64,000 nucleotides of DNA, from the NCBI RefSeq assembly GCF_025717675.1, contig NZ_JAJIRT010000001.1, forward strand, positions 186,001-250,000. The letters run 5' to 3'. The stretch's first letter is position 1. Every line of letters begins with the position of its first letter. Shown piece by piece: positions 9,501 through 15,843 of the stretch. This DNA is from Paucibacter sp. DJ2R-2. GTDB lineage: Bacteria; Pseudomonadota; Gammaproteobacteria; Burkholderiales; Burkholderiaceae_C. A model generated the notes under the pieces. It saw only the letters and a program-made list of their open reading frames with translations. It did no database searches and was not told where the DNA came from. The position numbers and the translations under genes are program-made.

Positions 9501-9965
9501 CTGGTAGGCGCCGTCGCCGAAGACGATGTGCTGGCCGACGGTGTAGGCCTGGGCATCGACATCGCGGGCCGAAGCGGCCGCCGCGCTGTCGTCGTGCACA
9601 CGCACGGCCGAGAAGTCGCTGCCGGGGCCGAAGCGCGATTCCATGAAGCCGCGTGTGTCGGCATCCAGCGGCCGGCCGGTGCGGGCCAGGGTGTCGTTGA
9701 CCGAGCCGGGCCAGGCGGCCTCATCATGGCTGCTGACCGGTGCTGTCGATTTGGGCGTGCTGCTGTAGCGCTGCAGCAAGGCCTTGGCCGCGCAGCTTTC
9801 GCATTCACCGCCGGCGCCGGCGCCGCTGCCGCAGGCGCAGCGCCGTTGCAAGAGCGGGCGGACCGCCGTCTCTTTGCCGCGCCCGTTTTTGTCACCCCGC
9901 GCCGGGAGCGTGCCGCGCTCGCCTGCGGGGCTGGCTGCGAGCATGGCGCTGCTGCTACTGCTCAT
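6552..9965 (-). CDS. DUF4157 (eCIS core domain) protein with HNH-like motif and long beta-rich C-terminal region; likely cargo
   Basis: 1137 residues; ATG at 9965 overlaps the upstream stop. Order: a low-complexity start with a cysteine cluster (C43, C45, C55, C58); DUF4157 at about 88-178 with the zinc-metalloprotease-like motif HELAH at 167-171; a charged linker (about 225-260); a segment with CELDHMQELQVGG (385-397), then N403 and N412, resembling HNH/Endo-VII-type nuclease motifs; CGICC at 461-465; then about 600 residues of repeated beta-strand units rich in Gly, Lys and Asp, and an acidic-basic tail SSEEKEK. DUF4157 is known from eCIS-associated effectors. Cargo status and nuclease activity are inference. 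The gene lies inside the coupled structural operon and not at its end, where effectors often sit. Confidence 0.82.
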   Translation of the reverse strand: MSSSSSAMLAASPAGERGTLPARGDKNGRGKETAVRPLLQRRCACGSGAGAGGECESCAAKALLQRYSSTPKSTAPVSSHDEAAWPGSVNDTLARTGRPLDADTRGFMESRFGPGSDFSAVRVHDDSAAAASARDVDAQAYTVGQHIVFGDGAYQPHSEPGRHLLAHELAHTVQQQGLQRSGISNLADHGPDYRRLEMEADQTADRVVRGGPVEGASLSQNLSRTGPRLSRKGNGTPSAKPEDGKDEDAGKAKPPSFQAGYETTTYNRKFTLTGTAVPEQATGTVDKTEATYKVDTLVLPPQKGQKALDYCKKNSSALHAAFDWSGAPVPTQNKAGKNEARDPTEKLQRSWLETVGHKLDKKAHARWAEVGGEKQFPKPPIGPTCELDHMQELQVGGTNAGSNLQVIDKVDNASSGGLIQQQLRQLAEQAFADAKDALGGKRPKRVSLTFGGVLMQGSPTCGICCQLSQRFVDPAVTAATDKPSVDVEVSVLGKPFTLKLPADKSKSIPLTGVNAAIASSVKGMTLISYERDPKGKGHDKLKATLDDAAIGAKAGTKSTVVTLAIGPDGVVKPHSGKLPAPIKAEFAKLSPITFTTLSMDASGVTAAGTIKPSLPLLPTLDVVLDPQGFRMGKALDPKTIKPPFPGMKVTEASVMMELAPAFKPVGTLGFEFGGAKKVADVRLTASANDQGLVLKGDLFVYIPGVDEAKGELLYQAGQWSGGAKVEASKLKLPFVTGGAVDVSLKNGKLDANGRVDLELPGKNPAALEVKYANNRFSYSGRGRIETKSKYLKPIDAKLSVDGDLFRATGSTGIAFAGLDGNVNATYENQGGKEKVYGDGNIKIDKGRAKGSIDVKLHPNQTLTGSGKLSYEIKKDMVASAAIIIDEKQKITFDGELSFPDITLFPRFPKDETPKSLFSASGSIPIPGASIGPIGLKVELYGGLGYYYYVGPGVLTGIKATVKFSPFEPDPDFSFSMKAKASIPAGGGITGTVGANVVLDAFIGKVGGGLSVEARAGLKGKAELGGEITYAKDRFSVDASAYIGGSIELGAALKAKVFAEAGVSVFKVSTEKVWTLKETKFDTGLSLGVRMPLHYDSVEGFRMPKLSDIQPEPAEFKLDTQKMLGNLFGAASSEEKEK

Positions 9966-10279
9966 CGCGGCAGCCCCTGGATCAGGGCTCGCGCCAGTCG
10001 CTGGCCGGTGCGCTCAGGCGACTCAGCGGCCGAGCGGCGGAAGCGCGGAATGCGCAGCAGATCGGCCTGCAAGCTCTGTTGTGTGGCCAGCTGCGAGGCC
10101 TGCTGGGCCAGCAGGCGGCCCAGCTCCTGCTCGAAGGCACCGGCCAGGCGCGCGCCCTCACGCGCGGTGTAGCCCGGCAAGGCGAGGCTGCCGATGTGCA
10201 GCTGCACCCGAGGCGCCGGGGCAGCGCTGCTCCGCGGCACAGCCTGAACCGGGGTGGCCGCTGCGGCGGGCTTGTTCAC
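9962..10279 (-). CDS. Small conserved eCIS protein with VQLHIG motif, function unknown
   Basis: 105 residues from GTG at 10279, which overlaps the ATPase stop (GTGA) and has GGGAG 7 bases upstream. A TTG at 10285 is too close to that ribosome site. The first 25 residues are Ala/Pro-rich, followed by PRVQLHIGSLALPGYTAREG and then a helical segment (AGAFEQELGRLLAQQASQLATQQ). A closely similar IEIHIGRIEV motif lies near the end of the Pro/Ala-rich protein at 13634-14527. I do not recognise a function. Its place between the ATPase and the DUF4157 protein suggests a part in assembly or cargo loading. Confidence 0.72.
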   Translation of the reverse strand: MNKPAAAATPVQAVPRSSAAPAPRVQLHIGSLALPGYTAREGARLAGAFEQELGRLLAQQASQLATQQSLQADLLRIPRFRRSAAESPERTGQRLARALIQGLPR

Positions 10280-12333
10280 AGCCAATCTCCCACATCGGCG
10301 GCGGGCAAGGGCCGCTCCAGCTTGGCGAACTCGGCCGCGGCGGCCTCGCGCAAATGGCGCATGGTGATGACCGAGTCCTCATCGGCCGCCAGAAACGCGG
10401 CATTGAGCGCCAGATTGCGGATGTGGCCGCCCGAGAGCGAGAGCCGCATCAGCTTGCCGATGTCGATGGCCCCGAGCGGCGCGGCGGCCGGGAAAGCGCG
10501 CTCCCAGATTGCTGCACGGGCCGCCTCGTCCGGGAAGGGGAACTGGACGATGAAGCGGATGCGGCGCTGGAACGCCGGGTCAATGGCCTGCTTGAGATTG
10601 GTGGTCAGGATGGCCAGTCCGCGGTAGCTCTCGACCCGCTGCAGCAGATAGCTGACCTCGATATTGGCGTAACGGTCGTGGCTGTCCTTGACCTCGCTGC
10701 GCTTGCCGAACAAAGCGTCGGCCTCGTCGAACAAGAGGATGGCGCCGCTGGCTTCGGCGGCGGCAAAGACGCGGGCGAGGTTCTTCTCGGTCTCGCCGAT
10801 GTACTTGCTGACCAGGCTGGCCAGGTCGATGCGGTAGAGATCGAGCTGCAGCTCGCGCGCCAGCACCTCGGCGGCCAGGGTCTTGCCCGTGCCGCTGCCG
10901 CCGCTGAACAGGGCGCTCAGGCCCAGGCCGCGGCTGCTGCGCTCGGCAAAGCCCCAGCTCTGATAGACCCGGTGGCGCTGGCGCAGCTGCGCGGCCATGC
11001 TGCGCAGGCTGTGCAGGGCCGGCTCGGGCAGCACCAGATCGGCCCATTGCGCGCGCGCCTCGATGCGCTGGGCCAGGCCGTCCAAGCCTCCCGCTCCAGC
11101 GCCCTGCCCCGCGCGTGCCAAGGGCCGCAACAGCTCGCTCGCGGCCTCGCGTGCCGCCTCACGCGCTGCCTGCCACAGACGCCCGGCCCGCGCATGCTCG
11201 TCCTCGCCCGCGTGATCGTCCAGCGAAGCGCGCCACTGCCGCGCCAGCAGCTGCACCTGGGTCTGAGACAGCTGAAACTGTTCGGCCAGGGCCGGCAGCT
11301 GCTTCTGCACAGCGGGGCTCAAGTCTGCGCCCAGGCTGTCCTGCCACAGCGCCAGGCGGCGCGATGTGCTGAGCTCGCTGCTCGGCAACAGGCGCTGGGC
11401 CCGGCGCAAGGGCAGGCGTGCAGCCTCGCTGCGGGCGCAGAGCAAGACCAAGCTGGGCAGGCCGTCGAGCCAGGCGGCCAGCTGCTGGGCTGGAGCGCGG
11501 GCAGCATCGGCGCCCTCCTCCCAGGCATCCAGATCCACCCAGAGCAGGCCGCGGTGCAAGAGCGCCTCGCGCGCCCAGAGCCGGGTCACGGCCTCGCGCT
11601 CGGCGGGCGGCGGCAGCTCTTGCAGGCGGTAGAGGCTCAGGCCCATGCGCTGCGCCAAATTCTGGGCCAGCACCTCGGCATCACGGCCGCAGTAGCGGGC
11701 GATCGGGGTGTGCAGCAGCGAGGGAGCCTCCTCCCAGGCGGAGGCCAGCGCCGCCAGACCTGCGTCGTCCTGCGCTCCCAGATCGGCCACCGGCCGCAGG
11801 CCCTGCCGCTGCAGCCAAGGCACCAGTCGCGGGTCCGGGTAGCGGACGCCGGCCAGGGCATGCAGCACGGTCTCGTCCACCGCCCAACGCGCGTCGAGCG
11901 GCCCCAAGCCACCGACCAGCTCGATCAGCTGCCAGCGGCGCAGCGGGGCAACCGGGGTCAGTGCCTCCCAGCGCGATTCGGCCAGCAAAGCCAGGGCCAG
12001 GCGGCTGTTCATCCAGGGCTGGCCGGCCCCGCCCTCCGCTCCAAGCCCCTGGGCCTGCGCCAGCAGCGGGCCGATGCGGGCATCGAGCTGCGGCGCCACG
12101 GCCAGCAGCAAAGCATCGCGCTCAAACGGACTCAGGCCCAGGCTTTGTGCCAGCTGGCCCAGGGCCGGCGGCACCTGCTCGCCCGACAGCAAGGGCATGG
12201 GCTGGCCCGGCGCTTGCTGCAGATGTTGTTCGATGCGCGCCAGGGCCTGGCTCAGCACACGGGCATTGCGCGCCTGCTCGCGGTGGCTGCTGCTGCCGGT
12301 TTGCGAACTCATTGGAGCCCCGGCGGCATTCAC
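10276..12333 (-). CDS. AAA+ ATPase of the eCIS (Afp15/PVC15 type)
   Basis: 685 residues from GTG at 12333 overlapping the previous stop. An ATG at 12312 is an alternative. The C-terminal AAA+ module has Walker A GGSGTGKT (478-485), Walker B LLFDEADALF (D536, E537), a sensor-1 TTN and an arginine-finger region FQRRIRF, with a classic C-terminal lid. The N-terminal half (LLWVDLDAWEE near 263-273, then LPSLVLLCARS) looks like a degenerate second P-loop domain, as is usual for this family. Afp15-type ATPases are needed for eCIS assembly or cargo handling; the exact step is not settled. Confidence 0.92.
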   Translation of the reverse strand: MNAAGAPMSSQTGSSSHREQARNARVLSQALARIEQHLQQAPGQPMPLLSGEQVPPALGQLAQSLGLSPFERDALLLAVAPQLDARIGPLLAQAQGLGAEGGAGQPWMNSRLALALLAESRWEALTPVAPLRRWQLIELVGGLGPLDARWAVDETVLHALAGVRYPDPRLVPWLQRQGLRPVADLGAQDDAGLAALASAWEEAPSLLHTPIARYCGRDAEVLAQNLAQRMGLSLYRLQELPPPAEREAVTRLWAREALLHRGLLWVDLDAWEEGADAARAPAQQLAAWLDGLPSLVLLCARSEAARLPLRRAQRLLPSSELSTSRRLALWQDSLGADLSPAVQKQLPALAEQFQLSQTQVQLLARQWRASLDDHAGEDEHARAGRLWQAAREAAREAASELLRPLARAGQGAGAGGLDGLAQRIEARAQWADLVLPEPALHSLRSMAAQLRQRHRVYQSWGFAERSSRGLGLSALFSGGSGTGKTLAAEVLARELQLDLYRIDLASLVSKYIGETEKNLARVFAAAEASGAILLFDEADALFGKRSEVKDSHDRYANIEVSYLLQRVESYRGLAILTTNLKQAIDPAFQRRIRFIVQFPFPDEAARAAIWERAFPAAAPLGAIDIGKLMRLSLSGGHIRNLALNAAFLAADEDSVITMRHLREAAAAEFAKLERPLPAADVGDWL

Positions 12334-13637
12334 AGCAACAACTCCGGGCCGGCGAAGCGGCCATCGGCCGCCACCGTCAGCGAGCTGACGCCGGCATCGA
12401 CCTGAAGCCGCGCGAGATAGCGGCCAGGCAGCACATGCTGGAAAAGAATGCGGAGTAGGCCAATGCTGGTGGCCGGCGCGACGACTCCATTGCCCTCGGG
12501 CGCATCGAAGCTGTAGGCGCGGGCCGGCCGGTCGGCAGGTGGGTTTTTCTCGTTGAGCAGAAGGCGCACCCGCTGGCGCGCGCCGACCGGTGGCGTCACC
12601 GTGGCGCTGATGCGGCCCTTGGCATAGGCCTGCCCGTCAATCACGTCCTGGCCAGCGCCTGGTTCCAGCGCAAACGCCGCTTGCGGATGCAGCACCAGGG
12701 CGCCGAGATTGGACTCCACCACCCCATGCGGCTGCGGTGGCGAACCCATCAGATGGGCATGGCAGACCTGCACACTGCACAGGCCGACACGCAACTCCAG
12801 TGCGGGGCTGAGCTGCAGGCGAATCTCTTCGTCGCTGACCGAGAGCAGGCTGGCCGGCGGCAGCGACACACCGTTGAGCTTGAGCGTCAGCTGCGGCGAC
12901 TTGAGCAGTGCGCCGCTGATGCGCACGATGCTGCTGGGCAGGATGGGCGAGCCCGCCGGCCCTTCGGCTTCCACCCGATCGATGCGGGGGCTGCGCAAGG
13001 TCAGCACATGAACCTGGCGGCTGCTCACCGGCAGCGGTGTGCGCACACTGCGCGGCGTCTGCGTCAACAGCACGCTGACCGAATAGGCCGCACTCGGCCG
13101 CGCCGGCAGCTGGATCGCCCCCCAGAGCCGCGAGACCTCGTCCATGCCCAAATTCATGGCCGTGATGCGCAGCTGCTCCAACTGATCGGCCAAGCCGGCG
13201 AACTCCAGCTGCTTGGGAAGATTGGGTTTGTTGGCTTCGGGCTTGAGCGCGCGGCGGATGGCCTCGCGCCCCAGGGCCGGCGTGTCGTGCAGGATCTGCA
13301 TGGCCGCACCGAGCAGGATCTCGGCCTGGAAATCCTGCAGGCCATAGGCCACCAGCAGGTAGTGCAAATCCAGGGCCAGGGCCGGGTTGGCGCTGCGCTC
13401 GCCGCGCGCATCGCGGCTGGGCAGATCGAGATTGGCCCAGCCGGTGTTGCGGGTCTGGTTGTAGAGCACGATGTTCAGCGAAGGCAGGTCCGCCTGAGCC
13501 TGCGCCCGCTCGGGCGGCAAGCAGGTCACGGCCGGGCTGGCGCCCAGCACATCATCCAGCTTCAAGGCCACAAAGCCCTCGCTGACCAGCTGCTGCAAAA
13601 CCGCCGAGGTGGCGGCCAGACCCAGGGCTGAAGTCAT
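12330..13637 (-). CDS. DUF4255 (Pvc16 N-terminal) tail terminator protein with extra C-terminal domain
   Basis: 435 residues, ATG at 13637 overlapping the previous stop. The first ~190 residues carry DUF4255: LPSLNIVLYNQTRNTGWANLDLPSRD, then ALDLHYLLVAYGLQDFQAEILLGAAMQILHDTP, a strong family match (Afp16/PVC16 cap protein, which sets tube and sheath length). Residues ~235-435 are beta-rich, with SSIVRISGALLKSPQLTLKLNGVSL resembling IPT/Ig-like repeats. Afp16 itself is about 290 residues, so the second half is an added domain that may project from the particle tip. Neighbours on both sides overlap by 4 bases. Confidence 0.87.
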   Translation of the reverse strand: MTSALGLAATSAVLQQLVSEGFVALKLDDVLGASPAVTCLPPERAQAQADLPSLNIVLYNQTRNTGWANLDLPSRDARGERSANPALALDLHYLLVAYGLQDFQAEILLGAAMQILHDTPALGREAIRRALKPEANKPNLPKQLEFAGLADQLEQLRITAMNLGMDEVSRLWGAIQLPARPSAAYSVSVLLTQTPRSVRTPLPVSSRQVHVLTLRSPRIDRVEAEGPAGSPILPSSIVRISGALLKSPQLTLKLNGVSLPPASLLSVSDEEIRLQLSPALELRVGLCSVQVCHAHLMGSPPQPHGVVESNLGALVLHPQAAFALEPGAGQDVIDGQAYAKGRISATVTPPVGARQRVRLLLNEKNPPADRPARAYSFDAPEGNGVVAPATSIGLLRILFQHVLPGRYLARLQVDAGVSSLTVAADGRFAGPELLL

Positions 13638-14527
13638 GTACGCCGCCGTTCTGCCAGGTAAGACTCCAGCGACTGCGGCGCGCGCGGCTGCGTCTGGTTC
13701 GGCTGTTGAATGGCCGCAGGCGCTGGTGCGCCCGCGGGCAGGACCTCAATGCGGCCGATATGGATCTCGATCTGCGGCGCCGGGGCTTGGGCGTGCAAGG
13801 CTTGCGCCGCAGCTGCGGGCTCGCGACGCTCGACGGGCGGCGGCAGCGCTGCGCCATGCGGGACGCTCATCGCATCCAGCGGCTGGAGATTCAAGGATTC
13901 CACAGACGGCCGGGCAAGCCCGCGCCGAGCCGACTGGTCTTCTTTCGCCGCAGGCTCAGACCGATCCAGCTCGGCCATATCCGGCAAGCGCGATGGCAAC
14001 GCCGTTTGAGGCCAGCGAACAGGCGATTCGGCCTGTGGCGCGGCAAGCTCCAACGCGGCGTCGCGGCCATGCAATCCTTCGAGCGCGGGCCGACGGCCTG
14101 CCATGGGCTCGGCGGCCTCGGCCGGGCGAGTCTCCTGCGGCCAGGACAGCGCGGCCTCGGCGTTCAGGCGCTTCTGCGCCAGGGCTGCGAAGGCCGGCGC
14201 AGACGCAGCGCGCAGCGCCCTGTCCAGCTCGCCCGGCGCTTCAGCGTGGACGGCCGACGTCGATACGCCCAAGGATGCCTGCGTCACAGGGCCTAGCGGG
14301 CGGGGCGCAGCTTCGCCGCTCCCGCGCTGCGGGACCTGGCCGCGCCCCACGGTTCCCAGGCCATCGTCCGCGCCGGACTCAGCCAGTGCCGCTGGCTCTG
14401 CCCCCGAACGCACAGGCCCGGTCGCTCCCACATCCTCAAAACGCGAGGCTAGACGCGGCTGCAGGCTGGGCGCCTGCACGGCCTTGCGCGCCAGCGCGGC
14501 GAAGAAGTCCGGCGCCACGCCACTCAT
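13634..14527 (-). CDS. Pro/Ala-rich eCIS linker protein with C-terminal HIG motif
   Basis: 297 residues, ATG at 14527 overlapping the previous stop. The N-terminus (SGVAPDFFAALARKAVQAPSL) resembles a conserved short helix seen in eCIS operons. The middle ~200 residues are low-complexity and rich in Ala, Pro, Glu, Ser and Arg, probably disordered. The C-terminus has APAPQIEIHIGRIEVLPAG and ends SLESYLAERRR. The IEIHIG stretch mirrors VQLHIG in the small protein at 9962-10279. Function unknown; a flexible tether between two folded ends is what the sequence suggests. It is not long or helical enough for a tape measure. Confidence 0.7.
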   Translation of the reverse strand: MSGVAPDFFAALARKAVQAPSLQPRLASRFEDVGATGPVRSGAEPAALAESGADDGLGTVGRGQVPQRGSGEAAPRPLGPVTQASLGVSTSAVHAEAPGELDRALRAASAPAFAALAQKRLNAEAALSWPQETRPAEAAEPMAGRRPALEGLHGRDAALELAAPQAESPVRWPQTALPSRLPDMAELDRSEPAAKEDQSARRGLARPSVESLNLQPLDAMSVPHGAALPPPVERREPAAAAQALHAQAPAPQIEIHIGRIEVLPAGAPAPAAIQQPNQTQPRAPQSLESYLAERRRT

Positions 14528-15270
14528 GCCAGCACCCGCTCAAGATAGCGCGCCCGGCGGCTGGGGCTGAGGGCCAGCACCTGGGCCTCGCTCCAGCCAT
14601 AGGCCCGCGCCAGCAGATGCACCTGATCGAGGCAGCGCTCGGACCAACTCGCCAGGGCGCCGAGCAGATAGCTCGCAATGTCGAAGCCCTCGCTCCAGTC
14701 ATGCTGGCAAGCGGGGCATTGCAGGGCCAACTCGGTGTGGGCCTGCGGGTCGGCAGCGCTCAGGGCTGCGCTCAGGGTCTGCAAGGCGCTGTCACTCAGG
14801 GCGACAAGCGCATCGTCGCCGGCGCGGGCCTCGGCTCGCGAATCCACCGCTTGCAGGCAGCGCGACATCAGCAGCGCGCGCGCCTGGCCCTCCTCCGCCA
14901 GCTGGGCCGCGGCCCACAGATCTCGACTGTCGGGCAGGCGGCAGCGCAAGGTCCGTCCGTCGAGTTCCAGCGTCAGCTCCTCGGCGCTGGTTTGCGGCTG
15001 AATCGGCATCATCAAATCGGGCACCTGCAAGGCCAGCTCCAGGCGCTCGCCGCAGCGCGGGCATTCGGCCAGCAGCTCCAGCTGCGGGCCAAACAAGGCC
15101 TGCTGCAGCTCCAGCAGCTGGCGGTCGCGTTGGCCCAGGGGCAGGCTCGCGGCCCAACCGGGCTCGGCCTGCCAGACCCCGTCCAGCAGCGCGCAGGCGC
15201 GCAGCGGCGGCGGCAGGCTGCGGCTGCTGTCGAGCAGGTCCAGCCAGTCGGCGGAGCTCAAGGTGCTCAT
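14524..15270 (-). CDS. Zinc-ribbon baseplate-type protein (T4 gp28-like/phage baseplate protein family)
   Basis: 248 residues, ATG at 15270. Two CxxC pairs are visible: LLAECPRCGERLELALQVPDL in the first half and LALQCPACQHDWSEGFDIASYL in the second, probably one zinc ribbon. The C-terminus LLARAYGWSEAQVLALSPSRRARYL is typical of the phage baseplate chaperone/hub family found beside tube genes in eCIS loci. It lies 32 bases after the tube gene and its stop overlaps the next start. It may be an assembly factor, not a structural part. Family assignment is from memory of these motifs. Confidence 0.75.
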   Translation of the reverse strand: MSTLSSADWLDLLDSSRSLPPPLRACALLDGVWQAEPGWAASLPLGQRDRQLLELQQALFGPQLELLAECPRCGERLELALQVPDLMMPIQPQTSAEELTLELDGRTLRCRLPDSRDLWAAAQLAEEGQARALLMSRCLQAVDSRAEARAGDDALVALSDSALQTLSAALSAADPQAHTELALQCPACQHDWSEGFDIASYLLGALASWSERCLDQVHLLARAYGWSEAQVLALSPSRRARYLERVLA

Positions 15271-15302
15271 GGTTCAAAGGCCGGTCGGGACGCCGTGCGT
15301 TC

Positions 15303-15827
15303 TCAGCTCGGCTCGGTGAAGCTGACCTCGCTGGGTTCGATCACCTCGTAGTCGCGCTCCCAGCCCTCGTTCTCCAGCTTGAGGCGGGCAATGGCCACGG
15401 CGTTGGCGTTCGCGTCCAGGTCCGGCAGGGCCTGGAACTCGCTGACCCAGGCGCGGAAGACCTTGTAGGCCAGCACCAGCTGGCCGGTCTCGTTGTAAAG
15501 CTCGATGATCAGGTCCTTGCGGAAGTCCTTGAGCGAGACCTCGGCGCCCAAGCCGGAGCCGTAGTTCCAGACCTTGTTGGCCCATTTCTCGAACTCGGTG
15601 TCGTGGGTGACACCGCGCTCCAGGGTGATGGCATCGAACTCGGTGCGGCCGGGCGATTTGCGGCTGCTGCTTTGGTCGCCGCCCTCGCGGTGCTTGACCA
15701 CCTCGGTCGTTCGCTTGAGCGCGGAAACCTTGCTGACGCCGGCGACATAACGTCCATCCCACTTGACGCGGAACTTGAAGTTTTTGTAGGGATCGAAACG
15801 CTGGGCGTTGACGGTGAACTGGGCCAT
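15303..15827 (-). CDS. Inner tube protein (phage T4 gp19-like; Afp1/Afp5 type)
   Basis: 174 residues, ATG at 15827 with AAGGAG 8 bases upstream. The sequence has the gp19-like tube fold signature: FDPYKNFKFRVKWDGRYVAGVSKVSAL, then TTEVVKHREGGDQSSSRKSPGR and FDAITLERGVTHDTEFEKWAN, ending in a beta-rich WERDYEV. It polymerises into the hexameric-ring tube ejected by contraction. Only one tube gene is in view, while Afp and PVC carry two or more. It follows the sheath gene by 16 bases. Confidence 0.95.
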   Translation of the reverse strand: MAQFTVNAQRFDPYKNFKFRVKWDGRYVAGVSKVSALKRTTEVVKHREGGDQSSSRKSPGRTEFDAITLERGVTHDTEFEKWANKVWNYGSGLGAEVSLKDFRKDLIIELYNETGQLVLAYKVFRAWVSEFQALPDLDANANAVAIARLKLENEGWERDYEVIEPSEVSFTEPS

Positions 15828-15843
15828 GACGCGACTCCTTGAC

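Noticed and set aside
13634-14527. Tape-measure protein
   Set aside because: It is Pro/Ala-rich and short, not a long helical chain; the tape measure is probably outside the window.
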